DNA from: Anaerosphaera multitolerans
GTDB taxonomy: Bacteria > Bacillota > Clostridia > Tissierellales > Peptoniphilaceae
Reading direction: 5' to 3'
Length of the DNA: 64,000 nt
NCBI RefSeq assembly: GCF_004006535.1
Contig: NZ_RLIH01000008.1
Location: 34,925 to 98,924, forward strand
Shown: positions 28,677-38,032 of the stretch, piece after piece
How positions within the stretch are numbered: position 1 is the stretch's first letter
How the letters are laid out: each line of letters opens with the position of its first letter
The notes under the pieces: model-generated
What the model was told of the DNA's origin: nothing
Databases searched by the model: none
The model's input: only the letters and a program-made list of their open reading frames with translations
Position numbers and translations under genes: made by a program

Positions 28677-30047
28677 TTAACCTTGAAATTTTTCCATATT
28701 TATTCTAAATCCATTGGTCTTTTTTTCAATATAAATAAATATTAAAAGAATTACTATTCCTTTAAAGGCACCCGATAAACTCATAGTCCACCATATTCCG
28801 GAAATTGCCAAGGGTTTCATTAAAAAATAAGCCATTGGTATCCTTGCCGCATTTAGTACGACTCCGTTAATTGCTGGGTACTTAGTCAATCCCAGACCGT
28901 TTAACATACCTGACACCCCTATTTCCATGGCAAGTAAAGTAGCAGTTATTCCCAGTATCATTAAGTAGTTTCCGCCTTCACTTATCACTTCCAAATCATT
29001 AGGTGTGAAAAGTTTAAATAGGTGTTTGCTTCCAAAAATCATAACGGCAGATGCAAATAATCCCAAGGAAATTATTAACTTAAGGCATACCTTTTTTGCC
29101 TCTTCTAATCTGTCAAAATTTTTAGCTCCATAATTTTGTCCGAAGAAGGAAGAAAAAGCGGTTGCAAATCCTTCAGCACTCATCCAGGATATGGATTCTA
29201 TTTGTGAACCTATGGCATAAGTTGCCACTCCAACGGAGCCGAAAATTGCTATGTACTGATTTAATTTAATTCCTATTAGAGAATGAAATAAACTTTGTAT
29301 CGAAACAGGAATTCCCAATTTTAAAGTTTGTAAAATAAATTTTTTATTTATCTTCTCAAAGAAATTTAGCTTAGTATATATTTCACCATACTTAATTCCA
29401 ATAAAAATATATATAATAACTCCAATAATTTGAGCCATAATTGTTGCCAGTGCCGCTCCCTTCATTCCCATCGGTCTTATAGGTCCAAATCCGAAAATAA
29501 AAATCGGATCTGCCACAATATTAAAAACCAGCGAAATCAATGAAACTTTAAAAGGCGTGGAACTGTTTCCCTGTGAATAAAAAATTGAGGAAAAGAAGGG
29601 AATAAGGAAAGTAAAAATCAATCCAAATGAAATTACAGTATGATATTCCAAAGCTAAACTTTCCACAACTTTTTCCAATTTAAAATATCCGTACAAAGAT
29701 TCCTTAAAAGTCAAATATATTAAAGTAGTTACCAGCCATAATGACAACGTTACTTGAAAACCGCTAACTACCACACTTTTAATTTCCGATTCATCTCCTC
29801 TGCCATAGGCATGTGAAAGACCGACAGACATACCCGTCTTAGTTATTAAAGTAATAGCTTGAGCCGCCCACACAAAAAAACCGCAGGAGCCCACTGCCGC
29901 CACAGCTTCAGTGGAAAGCCGTCCAAGCCAAATTAAGTCCACTAAAGTATAGGTCATCTGTATAAAGGCGATACCCATTAAGGGCAAAGCCATTTTTATT
30001 ATTGATTTTGTAATATTTCCGCTTAATAAAATTTCTCTTCTAGACAT
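28677..30047 (-). CDS. MATE-family efflux transporter
   Basis: This 456-aa membrane protein has about twelve helices in two homologous halves. The N-terminal half begins with the typical LPLMGIAFIQMTYTLVDLIWLG segment. Family members export drugs or metabolites in exchange for Na+ or H+. It follows the nuclease-helicase gene by nine bases, so the two are co-transcribed, though no functional link is evident. The substrate is unknown. The ATG at 30047 has a modest site (TTAGGTAGGG) just upstream. Confidence 0.9.
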   Translation of the reverse strand: MSRREILLSGNITKSIIKMALPLMGIAFIQMTYTLVDLIWLGRLSTEAVAAVGSCGFFVWAAQAITLITKTGMSVGLSHAYGRGDESEIKSVVVSGFQVTLSLWLVTTLIYLTFKESLYGYFKLEKVVESLALEYHTVISFGLIFTFLIPFFSSIFYSQGNSSTPFKVSLISLVFNIVADPIFIFGFGPIRPMGMKGAALATIMAQIIGVIIYIFIGIKYGEIYTKLNFFEKINKKFILQTLKLGIPVSIQSLFHSLIGIKLNQYIAIFGSVGVATYAIGSQIESISWMSAEGFATAFSSFFGQNYGAKNFDRLEEAKKVCLKLIISLGLFASAVMIFGSKHLFKLFTPNDLEVISEGGNYLMILGITATLLAMEIGVSGMLNGLGLTKYPAINGVVLNAARIPMAYFLMKPLAISGIWWTMSLSGAFKGIVILLIFIYIEKKTNGFRINMEKFQG

Positions 30048-30056
30048 AAGCCCTAC

Positions 30057-32330
30057 CTAATTATATTTTATTCTCTTAATTTTCTTCCAACTTTTAGGCA
30101 ATAAATTTCTATAGGGCTGGTACAAAAACCTGTCGTCAATTAATAAAACGCTGCCCCTATCCTCACTACTCCTAATAACTCTTCCCGCCGCCTGGGAAAC
30201 TTTGTTTATTCCGGGATAGATATAGGAATATTCAAAACCCCTACTACTTTTTTTATTGTAATAATCTTTTATTAAATTTCTCTCTATTGAAATACCCGGT
30301 AAGCCTACGGAAACTATTGCCACTCCATTTAACCGCTCTCCAATTAAATCTATCCCCTCGGAAAATACTCCGCCCAAAACTACAAAGGCAATTAAACTTT
30401 CCCCTTCTTTAAATTTATCTAGAAATTCTCTTCTTTCAACTTCCCTTAGGTCCGATTTCTGACAAACTACATTTTTAGTATTTTTATGAAACTTATTATA
30501 AACTGTTTCCATAAACTTATAAGATGGGAAGAAAAGCATAAAATTTCCTTTTCTATTAGTATAGTTTTCCAATACTTCAGTAATTTTTCCGTAGTTTTGT
30601 TCTCTATGTTGGTACCTTGTAGAAATAGGCACAACACCTACTTTTAAATTATCAGGATTAAAGGGTGAAGTCAATCTCAATTTATAATAGTCTTCTGCTC
30701 CCAAAACGTCTCCATAAAACTCCATTGGCGACAAAGTAGCAGAAAAGAAAATAGAAGCCTCTGCTCTTTTTAAAATATATTTAAAAATCGGAGCGGTATC
30801 AATACAAAAAAGTTTAAAGAATACATCTTCATCTTCCTTTAAAATTAAAACACTGTAATTTTCGCCATAGTAGTCTGAAATTTTTATAAATTTTGAAAAG
30901 TCAAAGTATAAGTCCAGTACGTCCTCATAAAATTCATTATCTTTCTTACTTACTAAAAATCTCTCCATTAGCCTTATTGAAATTAATATCTCGTTTAAAA
31001 ATTCCTCATCTAAGTTATTTAGAACAAGGTGGTTGCCCCTAATACCATCTATATGTTTTTTTATCTCCTCTGAAACAACCTTAAGTCTATCATTAATTTT
31101 AAAATAATTTTCCTCCAGAACCTCCATTGTTCTTTCAATTTTATTTAAAGAAAGTTCACAACTGTACATTTCTCTACTTCTATCAACTAAATTATGACTT
31201 TCATCAATTAGGAAAGTATATTTCTCAACAGAATCTTCAAAAAATCTTCTAAGGTATACATTGGGGTCAAAGGCATAGTTGTAGTCACATATTACCAAGT
31301 CGGAATAAATAGCCATATCAAGTTGAAACTCCATTGGACAGACTATATATTTTTGGGAATATTCCACAATTTTTTCCATAGTTAAGTCCACCTCATTTTC
31401 ATAAATATCAATTATGGCATCATTTACTCTGTCAAAGTGACCTTTTGCATAGGGACAGTCATTTGGATTACACTTTACAGATTCATTTATACAAATTTTC
31501 TCTTTGGCTGTTAAAGTTAAAGTTTTAAAGTGGAAATTTTCCTTGGATAAATTTTCCACTGCATTGTTTGCAGCCTCTTTAGTAGTTGAACGAGCTGTCA
31601 AATAAAATATTTTATCTGTAAATCCACTTGAAATTGATTTAATGGCGGGAAACAACGTTGAAATTGTCTTTCCAATTCCCGTAGGTGCTTCCGCAAAGAG
31701 CACCTTACCCTCCTCTATAGTTCTGTAAACAGCCACTGCCATTTCCCTCTGTCCCTTTCTATAGTCAGGAAAGGGAAATTTCAAGTTTTCAATATCCATA
31801 TCTCTTAACTTTTTAAAATTTAAAATCATAATACTGAAATCTAAATATATGTCCAAGAGATTTAAATAAAATTTCTCTAACTCATCCACGTTAAATTTCT
31901 CTACAATTTGTTTGATTTCCTTTGTTTCCACTTGGAAGTAGGTAATTTGAATTTCAATTTCAGAAATTTCCTTTTCAACGCAGTAAAAATATCCATAACA
32001 CTTTGCCTGAGCCCAGTGAAGTGGATTGGAATTATACTTTAAATCATCTAAACTCCTTGTAGTGGACTTTATTTCATCGATTAATACTTCTTCTCCCCTG
32101 TGAAATATTCCATCGGCTCTACCTTCAACAAGAAACGTAATTTCTTTGTACTTTGTTATATTTTTTAAAGTCACTTCACTTTCATAATCTCTCCCATATT
32201 CCCTTTGAAGCTTTTTATGAATTTTTTGACCTTCTCTCATTCTGCTAACACCGGTAAATGTATTGTCAATATCGCCGCTTCTCATAACAAAGTCTATAAG
32301 TGAATGGACTGATAACTTAATTTCTTTCAT
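30057..32330 (-). CDS. Fusion of PD-(D/E)XK nuclease and XPD/DinG-type helicase
   Basis: This 757-aa protein joins two parts. The N-terminal ~150 residues look like a RecB/Cas4-type nuclease: GxxxH around residues 34-38, D73 in GRADG, and D85-E-I-K88 in IDEIKST. The rest is a superfamily 2 helicase of the XPD/DinG group, with Walker A APTGIGKT ending at K221-T222, a DESH box at 376-379, and a late QAAGRVIRS motif VI. Four cysteines (C280, C287, C292, C331) between motifs I and II fit the [4Fe-4S] cluster of these helicases. It probably unwinds and trims DNA in repair; its exact role is unknown. It leads an operon with the MATE gene. Confidence 0.87.
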   Translation of the reverse strand: MKEIKLSVHSLIDFVMRSGDIDNTFTGVSRMREGQKIHKKLQREYGRDYESEVTLKNITKYKEITFLVEGRADGIFHRGEEVLIDEIKSTTRSLDDLKYNSNPLHWAQAKCYGYFYCVEKEISEIEIQITYFQVETKEIKQIVEKFNVDELEKFYLNLLDIYLDFSIMILNFKKLRDMDIENLKFPFPDYRKGQREMAVAVYRTIEEGKVLFAEAPTGIGKTISTLFPAIKSISSGFTDKIFYLTARSTTKEAANNAVENLSKENFHFKTLTLTAKEKICINESVKCNPNDCPYAKGHFDRVNDAIIDIYENEVDLTMEKIVEYSQKYIVCPMEFQLDMAIYSDLVICDYNYAFDPNVYLRRFFEDSVEKYTFLIDESHNLVDRSREMYSCELSLNKIERTMEVLEENYFKINDRLKVVSEEIKKHIDGIRGNHLVLNNLDEEFLNEILISIRLMERFLVSKKDNEFYEDVLDLYFDFSKFIKISDYYGENYSVLILKEDEDVFFKLFCIDTAPIFKYILKRAEASIFFSATLSPMEFYGDVLGAEDYYKLRLTSPFNPDNLKVGVVPISTRYQHREQNYGKITEVLENYTNRKGNFMLFFPSYKFMETVYNKFHKNTKNVVCQKSDLREVERREFLDKFKEGESLIAFVVLGGVFSEGIDLIGERLNGVAIVSVGLPGISIERNLIKDYYNKKSSRGFEYSYIYPGINKVSQAAGRVIRSSEDRGSVLLIDDRFLYQPYRNLLPKSWKKIKRIKYN

Positions 32331-32362
32331 AATGTTCCTATCTTTAAATTTATTTACTATAT

Positions 32363-32391
32363 ATTATACAGGCAGTTAATATTATATACAA
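32363..32391 (-). promoter_or_regulatory. Promoter of the nuclease-helicase gene
   Basis: Minus-strand TTGTAT (32391-32386), 17-bp spacer, TATAAT (32368-32363). The -35 box overlaps the T-run of the etf operon terminator, so the two transcription units are packed end to start. Confidence 0.55.
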
Positions 32392-32414
32392 AAAAAGAGA
32401 GGATTTCTCCTCTC
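32390..32414 (-). terminator. Terminator of the bcd-etfB-etfA operon
   Basis: Minus-strand 7-bp stem GAGAGGA / TCCTCTC with GAAA loop, followed by seven T residues. Confidence 0.9.
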
Positions 32415-32427
32415 CTAATTTCAATTA

Positions 32428-33435
32428 TTAAATTTCAGCTTTTTCTTCTTTTGCTTTTTTAAGTGCTTCTGCTAATTTAGGAACTATTGCATTTACATCT
32501 CCTACAACGCCTAAGTCAGCTACTTCAAAGATAGGTGCATCTTCTGTTTTATTAACTGCAATAATTAAATCAGATTCTTCCATTCCAGCTAAGTGCTGAA
32601 TTGCTCCTGAAATACCCATTGCAAAATAAACTTCAGGTCTTACTGTCTTTCCAGTTTGTCCTACTTGATGGTCTTTAGTAATCCATCCGGCATCAACTGC
32701 CGCTCTTGAAGATGAAATTTCAGCTCCAAGAACTTTAGCAAGATCTTCAAGCGGTTGGAAACCTTCCGGTCCACCGATTCCACGTCCACCGGAAACCAAT
32801 ATCTTAGCTTCTGTAATATCTTTTTTCTTTGATTCTATCTTTAAGATATCCTTAATAGTTACGTTCATATCTTCCGGTACAAAGTCTATTTTCTTTTCAA
32901 CTATTTCACCTGTCCGACTATTATCCGTATCTATAGCCTGCATAACTCCAGGTCTAACTGTAGCCATTTGCGGTCTATGGTCTTCACATAGAATAGTTGC
33001 CATTAAGTTACCGCCAAAAGCCGGACGAGTCATCATAAGATTTTTGCTCTCAGGATCTATTTCCAATTTTGTACAGTCAGCTGTAAGTCCTGTATGGATT
33101 CTTGCAGCAAGACGTGGAGCTAAATCACGGCCTATTGAAGTTGCACCGTAAATAACAATTTCCGGATCATTTTCTTTTATAATTTCATTTATAGCTTTTG
33201 CATATGGCTCAGTTACATATTCTTTAAGAATTGGATCTTCAACATATATAACCTTATCAGCACCATGCTTTATAAGAACTTCAGCTTGACCTTTTATGTT
33301 TTCTCCAAGAAGCATTGCAACTACATTTTGGCCAAGATCATCAGCAAGTTCTCTTGCTTTTCCCAGTAATTCTATTCCAACTTTTTGTAGAACATTATCT
33401 CTTTGTTCTATAAATACAAATACATCTTTGCTCAT
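32428..33435 (-). CDS. etfA: Electron transfer flavoprotein subunit alpha
   Basis: This 335-aa subunit binds FAD and pairs with EtfB to shuttle electrons to or from butyryl-CoA dehydrogenase. The N-terminal adenine-nucleotide-hydrolase-like domain contains YGATSIGRDLAPRLAARI. The C-terminal FAD domain has LVSGGRGIGGPEGF, SSRAAVDAGW, QVGQTGKTVRPEVYFAMGISGAIQHLAGM and VGDVNAIVPKL. It lacks the extra N-terminal ferredoxin domain of some clostridial EtfA proteins. The ATG at 33435 follows AAGGAGCG, and etfB ends 16 bp upstream. Confidence 0.97.
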   Translation of the reverse strand: MSKDVFVFIEQRDNVLQKVGIELLGKARELADDLGQNVVAMLLGENIKGQAEVLIKHGADKVIYVEDPILKEYVTEPYAKAINEIIKENDPEIVIYGATSIGRDLAPRLAARIHTGLTADCTKLEIDPESKNLMMTRPAFGGNLMATILCEDHRPQMATVRPGVMQAIDTDNSRTGEIVEKKIDFVPEDMNVTIKDILKIESKKKDITEAKILVSGGRGIGGPEGFQPLEDLAKVLGAEISSSRAAVDAGWITKDHQVGQTGKTVRPEVYFAMGISGAIQHLAGMEESDLIIAVNKTEDAPIFEVADLGVVGDVNAIVPKLAEALKKAKEEKAEI

Positions 33436-33451
33436 TATTACACGCTCCTTA

Positions 33452-34246
33452 TTAGATAATATACTTCTCTTGAAGCTTAGTTACTATCGCCTTTGCCGCA
33501 TCATCTGCTGTTAAGTCTGTTAAAAGTATTCCTTCGCCCTTACCTTGTTTAGGGAAAGACTTTTTAACCTTTGTAGGTGAACCTTTTAATCCGATATTAG
33601 CAAGATCAAGTTTATCTTTAATATCATCTAAGCCCCAAACTTTAACTTCTTTTTGATAAGCATCAAAAACTCCTCCTACTGACATATATCTAGGAGCTGC
33701 AAGTTCAGTTATAGCTGTAATTACACAAGGCATTTTAGCCTCTATAATATGGTATCTATCTTCATATTGTCTCTTAACGATTACTTTATCGCCTTCAACT
33801 TTAATTTCTTCAGCATAAGTTATTTGAGGGATTCCCAAATGTTCAGCGATTTGAGGTCCTACTTGAGCTGTATCACCGTCAATAGCTTGACGTCCGGTAA
33901 TTATTAAATCATAATCTAAGTGCTCTAGGGCACCTGTAATTGTACAAGATGTCGCCCAAGTGTCAGCACCACCAAAAGCTCTATCTGTTACTAGAATAGC
34001 TTCATCAGCACCCATTGCAAGAGCTTCTCTCAAAGCTAAATCAGCTTGAGGAGGTCCCATTGTAAGTACTGTAATCGTAACATTTTCAGGGTCTTTATCT
34101 TTTAATTGAAGAGCTGCTTCAAGGCCAGCTTTATCATCTGGATTTATAATACTTGGTACTCCTTCTCTTATTAGAGTATTAGTAACTGGATCAAGTCTTA
34201 CTTCATTTGTATCAGGTACTTGTTTTATACAAACAACAATTTTCAT
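33452..34246 (-). CDS. etfB: Electron transfer flavoprotein subunit beta
   Basis: This 264-aa subunit completes the Etf heterodimer. It has the N-terminal IVVCIKQVPDTNEVRLDP, the nucleotide-binding stretch ITGRQAIDGDTAQVGPQIAEHLG, and a recognition-loop region near LAAPRYMS. In butyrate-forming anaerobes the Bcd/Etf complex bifurcates electrons from NADH to crotonyl-CoA and ferredoxin; that role is inferred here from family and operon. I choose the ATG at 34246, which follows GGAGGTAAAG; the longer frame begins inside the end of bcd. Confidence 0.97.
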   Translation of the reverse strand: MKIVVCIKQVPDTNEVRLDPVTNTLIREGVPSIINPDDKAGLEAALQLKDKDPENVTITVLTMGPPQADLALREALAMGADEAILVTDRAFGGADTWATSCTITGALEHLDYDLIITGRQAIDGDTAQVGPQIAEHLGIPQITYAEEIKVEGDKVIVKRQYEDRYHIIEAKMPCVITAITELAAPRYMSVGGVFDAYQKEVKVWGLDDIKDKLDLANIGLKGSPTKVKKSFPKQGKGEGILLTDLTADDAAKAIVTKLQEKYII

Positions 34247-34260
34247 ATCTTTACCTCCGA

Positions 34261-35403
34261 TTAATTTACACCCATCCATGCTGAAACTACCATCTTCATA
34301 ACTTCGGAAGTTCCTTCATAGATTTCTGTAATTTTTGCGTCTCTCATCATTCTTTCAATTGGATAGTCTCTAGTATAACCGTATCCACCAAATAATTGTA
34401 AGCAACGTCTTGTTACATCAGAAGCTGTTTCTGCAGCAAATAACTTTGCCATTGCAGCTGCATGAGAGTAAGATTCTTTATTTTGTTTCATATCAGCAGC
34501 TCTATATACTAATAATCTTGCTGCTTCTGTATTTGTTTTCATATCAGCAAGTTCAAATTGAGTATTTTGGAATTGAGAAATTCTTCTTCCAAATTGCTTT
34601 CTCTCTTTAACATACTGAATTGTTTCATCAATAGCACCTTCAGCAATACCTAAGGCTTGAGCAGCGATTCCAATACGTCCGCCATCTAAAGTCTTCATTG
34701 CCAAACCAAATCCTTTTCCTTCACGGCCAAGTAAATTTTCTTTTGGAATTCTACAGTTTTCAAATATTAACTCACAAGTTGAACTACCTCTAATTCCCAT
34801 TTTATCTTCAGGCTCTCCAACTCTAAATCCCGGAGTATCTTTCTCTACAATAAATGCTGAAATTCCTCTTGTTCCCTTACTCTTATCAGTCATAGCAATT
34901 ATTATAAATACATCGGCAATACCCGCATTGGTAATGAAGATTTTAGTTCCGTTAAGTACATATTCGTCACCGTCAAGAACAGCTACTGTTTGTTGTCCTG
35001 CAGCATCTGTACCTGCGCCCGGTTCAGTTAAACCGAAAGCACCTATTTTCTTTCCGCTAAGTAAATCCGGTAAGTATTTTCTCTTCTGTTCTTCAGTTCC
35101 GTTCTCATAAATAGGAGCCGCACAAAGTGAAGTATGTGCAGAAACTATAACGCCTGTTGTAGCATCTTTTTTAGAAAGTTCTTCAATTGCCATTGCGTAA
35201 GCAAGATAATCCGCACCTTGTCCACCATATTCTTTTGGAAATGGTATACCAAAGAAGCCGTATTTAGCCATTTTTCTAACGTTTTCCATAGGAACTTGCT
35301 CTGTTGCATCGGTTTCTTGAGCTACTGGTTCAACTTCGTTAACCGCAAATGCTTCAAACATTTGTTGCAATAGAAGGTGTTCTTTATCCATTCTAAAATC
35401 CAT
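34261..35403 (-). CDS. bcd: Short-chain acyl-CoA (butyryl-CoA) dehydrogenase
   Basis: This 380-aa flavoprotein reduces crotonyl-CoA to butyryl-CoA, or a related short-chain enoyl-CoA. FAD-binding stretches are GAFGLTEPGAGTDA and FITNAG, then RKQFGRRISQFQNTQFELADM and QLFGGYGYTRDYP. The catalytic glutamate lies in YEGTSEV near the C-terminus. The bcd-etfB-etfA order is the classic clostridial arrangement. Genes for crotonase, thiolase and hydroxybutyryl-CoA dehydrogenase are not in the window. It starts at the ATG at 35403 behind GGGGGA. A Rex-like palindrome lies just upstream. Confidence 0.94.
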   Translation of the reverse strand: MDFRMDKEHLLLQQMFEAFAVNEVEPVAQETDATEQVPMENVRKMAKYGFFGIPFPKEYGGQGADYLAYAMAIEELSKKDATTGVIVSAHTSLCAAPIYENGTEEQKRKYLPDLLSGKKIGAFGLTEPGAGTDAAGQQTVAVLDGDEYVLNGTKIFITNAGIADVFIIIAMTDKSKGTRGISAFIVEKDTPGFRVGEPEDKMGIRGSSTCELIFENCRIPKENLLGREGKGFGLAMKTLDGGRIGIAAQALGIAEGAIDETIQYVKERKQFGRRISQFQNTQFELADMKTNTEAARLLVYRAADMKQNKESYSHAAAMAKLFAAETASDVTRRCLQLFGGYGYTRDYPIERMMRDAKITEIYEGTSEVMKMVVSAWMGVN

Positions 35404-35441
35404 TTAATATCCCCCTTATATTCTCTGGTTTCGATTTAAAA

Positions 35442-35463
35442 GTATGTTATTTTATTAACATAC
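35442..35463. promoter_or_regulatory. Rex-like operator palindrome before bcd
   Basis: GTATGTTA and TAACATAC form an 8-bp inverted repeat around a six-base centre. The core TGTTA-N6-TAACA matches the clostridial Rex site (TTGTTAA-N4-TTAACAA) at 11 of 14 fixed positions. It lies just downstream of the probable bcd start point. Rex is an NADH-sensing repressor known to control bcd-etf genes in clostridia; binding here is inferred. Confidence 0.6.
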
Positions 35464-35474
35464 CCATAAGCTTA

Positions 35475-35502
35475 ATTATATCATTTGTTCCAATTAATTC
35501 AA
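35475..35502 (-). promoter_or_regulatory. Promoter of the bcd-etfB-etfA operon
   Basis: Minus-strand TTGAAT (35502-35497) and TATAAT (35480-35475), 16-bp spacer. The predicted start point (near 35468) falls a few bases before the Rex-like palindrome. Confidence 0.6.
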
Positions 35503-35560
35503 GCATTCTTTAAAATTAACTTGTAATTTATATGTTTTAATACTATTTTTCTATAAAACA

Positions 35561-36814
35561 CTATATCTTATTTTCTCCTAGAGCAAGTCTCTTTAATATA
35601 TTTTTATATTTTTCAACTCCCGGTTGAGTAAAGGGATTTACTCCAAATAAAACCGAGGACAATGCACAACTGCACATAAAAAAGTATAGTACTTGTCCTA
35701 AATTATATTCATCAACTCTGTCTATTTGTAAAGTTAAATTTCTAACTCCATTTTCTCTATGAGCTAACGTAACAGCTTCAAATAATAATTTGTTTAACTC
35801 ATTCATAGAACAATTATTTATTGCATCTAAAATCTTACCGTCTATAGCCTCTTTAATATCTCCATTGTGATTTACCACCTCAATTGTCGTTTCAAAAATA
35901 TTTCCCGGTCCCTCTTGAAGATATTGGCCCATTGAATGAAGGTCTTGGGTGTAAATTAGATAACTAGGGAAAATAGCATCTTTTGATTTACCCTCGGATT
36001 CTCCAAAAAGCTGGACATACCACTTAGATAAATATTCCATTTTAGCATCATAAGTACAAAGTATTTCAATGGTCTTTCCCTCTTTGTAAAGCAAGTACCT
36101 GCTAAGAGAGTATTTAAAACAAGGATTCTCATTGTATTTTAAGTCCATTAAAGAACTGTGAAAGTCACTAGCACCTCTTAATAATTCTTTTACATCTAAA
36201 CCTGCAATTGCCATAGGTAAAAGCCCTACACTGGTAAGTACTGAATATCTTCCTCCAACATCTTCCGGAACAGAAAAACTCTTAAATCCTTCTTCTTTAC
36301 ACTCTTTTCGCAAATAACCGCTTTTCTCATCAGTTACTATAAAAATTCTCTCTTTATAGTCTTTAAATCTATCTTTAAAATAGGATTTAATTACACTATA
36401 GCTTAAAACAGTTTCAACAGTATTTCCCGATTTTGAAATTACGACCATACAAGGATTCTTTTTCTCTATAAAGGTCAAAACCTTTGAAAGATATTCTCCC
36501 GACAAAGAATTACCTATATAGATTAAATTGGGCTCCTCCTTTAAATCAAAAGTTTTACCTTTCACAGCATCTATTACAGCCTTGGAACCCAGATAGGATC
36601 CTCCTATAGAACATATTAATACACAGTCATAACTTTTTCTTATATCGTCTGAAACTTTTAATATCTCATCAATGTTTAAAAGGGATTTTATAGGATTAAA
36701 CCACCCCATAAAACCCCTGTAATCTCTTAATAATTTATCTACTGACTTTTCTATTAAAGTTATATTTTTCTCTAAAGTATCTTCATTTAAATAATCATCT
36801 ATAAATTCTAGCAA
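35561..36814 (-). CDS. pgi: Glucose-6-phosphate isomerase
   Basis: This 417-aa cytoplasmic enzyme interconverts glucose 6-phosphate and fructose 6-phosphate. Sugar-phosphate-binding motifs CSIGGSYLGSKA and SKSGNTVET are present, with VGGRYSVLTSVGLLP, the LFGESEGKSKDAIFP region, the HSMGQYLQEG segment and the C-terminal NPFTQPGVEKYK lysine region. It is slightly shorter than Bacillus Pgi (about 450 aa). The start is a TTG at 36814 one base after the phosphatase gene ends, with AAGGTG upstream, so the two genes are coupled. Confidence 0.95.
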   Translation of the reverse strand: MLEFIDDYLNEDTLEKNITLIEKSVDKLLRDYRGFMGWFNPIKSLLNIDEILKVSDDIRKSYDCVLICSIGGSYLGSKAVIDAVKGKTFDLKEEPNLIYIGNSLSGEYLSKVLTFIEKKNPCMVVISKSGNTVETVLSYSVIKSYFKDRFKDYKERIFIVTDEKSGYLRKECKEEGFKSFSVPEDVGGRYSVLTSVGLLPMAIAGLDVKELLRGASDFHSSLMDLKYNENPCFKYSLSRYLLYKEGKTIEILCTYDAKMEYLSKWYVQLFGESEGKSKDAIFPSYLIYTQDLHSMGQYLQEGPGNIFETTIEVVNHNGDIKEAIDGKILDAINNCSMNELNKLLFEAVTLAHRENGVRNLTLQIDRVDEYNLGQVLYFFMCSCALSSVLFGVNPFTQPGVEKYKNILKRLALGENKI

Positions 36815-36815
36815 T

Positions 36816-37916
36816 TTACCACACCTTTAATAACAACGCCGTTATATCATCTTTTTGTTTTCCCTTAATAAATTTATTAAGTCCCATTTCAAGTTCTCTT
36901 AACTCATCAATTGGATTTTTCCTAACTATCTCCAATGCCCTCTCTCCAAAAGATTCATTGTATTTATTTCTCGCTTCTACAACACCATCAGTCATTAATA
37001 ATATTTTGTCAAAAGTGTTAATTCTTACAAACTTATCCTCATACTTTACATTTTTGAAAAATCTTGTAATTGGAAATCCTCTGGAGTCTAATTCCAAAAC
37101 TTCCCCATCATTTCTAATTAACATAGGTGATGGAAAATGTCCGGCATTGGAAAAAATAAATTTAGATGTTCTCTGATTATAAACTCCATAGAAACATGTA
37201 AAATATATTTCTATATCTAAATTTAACATAGCAAATCTTTTCGCCACATCACTTAAAGTCTTTGAAGGAGATAATAATTTATAATTCGGAATATTTCCCA
37301 ATATTATTCTTATAAACATTGTAATCATAGAAGAAGCAAAACCATGGCCTACTGCATCGGCAATGTAAATTCCAATATTATCATCATTGATTTTAAAAAT
37401 ATCAAACATATCCCCGCTTAATTCACTTGAAGGTCTGTAAATATAATCAACGCTTATATTGTTAAAAAATCCCTTTTCCGGAAGCAGAGAATTTTGAATT
37501 TTTTGAGCTCTAATCATTTCAATAGTCATTTCTTTATTCTTTTCAACTATTTCATTTTGAAGCTTTTTCTCCATAGTTATATTTCTAAATACTTCTACAG
37601 CACCTATTATTTCTCCCCTTGAACCGAATATAGGTGAGCACTTCACTGAAAAGAAATTATCATCTATTCTTTCTTCTCTTTGAATGATTTCCGCTGTTTC
37701 AATAGTACGTTTTGTAATCCGCGAATCCAAAACCCTATTTCCAAACTTACAATTTATATTGTCCTCTTCACAGCCCAGAGTCTTTTCCATGGCTTTGTTT
37801 ACAAATACAACTTCATTATTTGAATTTAATACTCTTACTAAATCTGCAATCCCGTTAAGCACCTGGAAGTTTAAATTAATATCACTTAGCAAATACTCTT
37901 CATAAACAAAACTCAT
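36816..37916 (-). CDS. PAS-domain PP2C (SpoIIE-type) protein phosphatase
   Basis: This 366-aa protein has an N-terminal PAS sensor (about residues 15-115; ending in EVFRNITMEKKLQNEI), a short coiled linker with MIRAQKIQNSLLP, and a C-terminal PP2C-like phosphatase. Metal-binding aspartates are in ELSGDMFDIF, ADAVGHGFASSM, LMTDGVVEARN and KDDITALLL. Such RsbU/RsbP-type enzymes usually dephosphorylate anti-anti-sigma factors. No anti-sigma or antagonist gene is adjacent, so the partner is unknown. It is coupled to pgi, a pairing I cannot explain. Confidence 0.9.
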   Translation of the reverse strand: MSFVYEEYLLSDINLNFQVLNGIADLVRVLNSNNEVVFVNKAMEKTLGCEEDNINCKFGNRVLDSRITKRTIETAEIIQREERIDDNFFSVKCSPIFGSRGEIIGAVEVFRNITMEKKLQNEIVEKNKEMTIEMIRAQKIQNSLLPEKGFFNNISVDYIYRPSSELSGDMFDIFKINDDNIGIYIADAVGHGFASSMITMFIRIILGNIPNYKLLSPSKTLSDVAKRFAMLNLDIEIYFTCFYGVYNQRTSKFIFSNAGHFPSPMLIRNDGEVLELDSRGFPITRFFKNVKYEDKFVRINTFDKILLMTDGVVEARNKYNESFGERALEIVRKNPIDELRELEMGLNKFIKGKQKDDITALLLKVW

Positions 37917-38032
37917 ATAATCAACTCCTTCAATAAATTATAACATAATGGAATTCTTTAATATAGTTAAGAAATTCTTTCCCTTATAACTTTATTTTAG
38001 TAACCGAATAAAACCATAACTGATAATATAAT

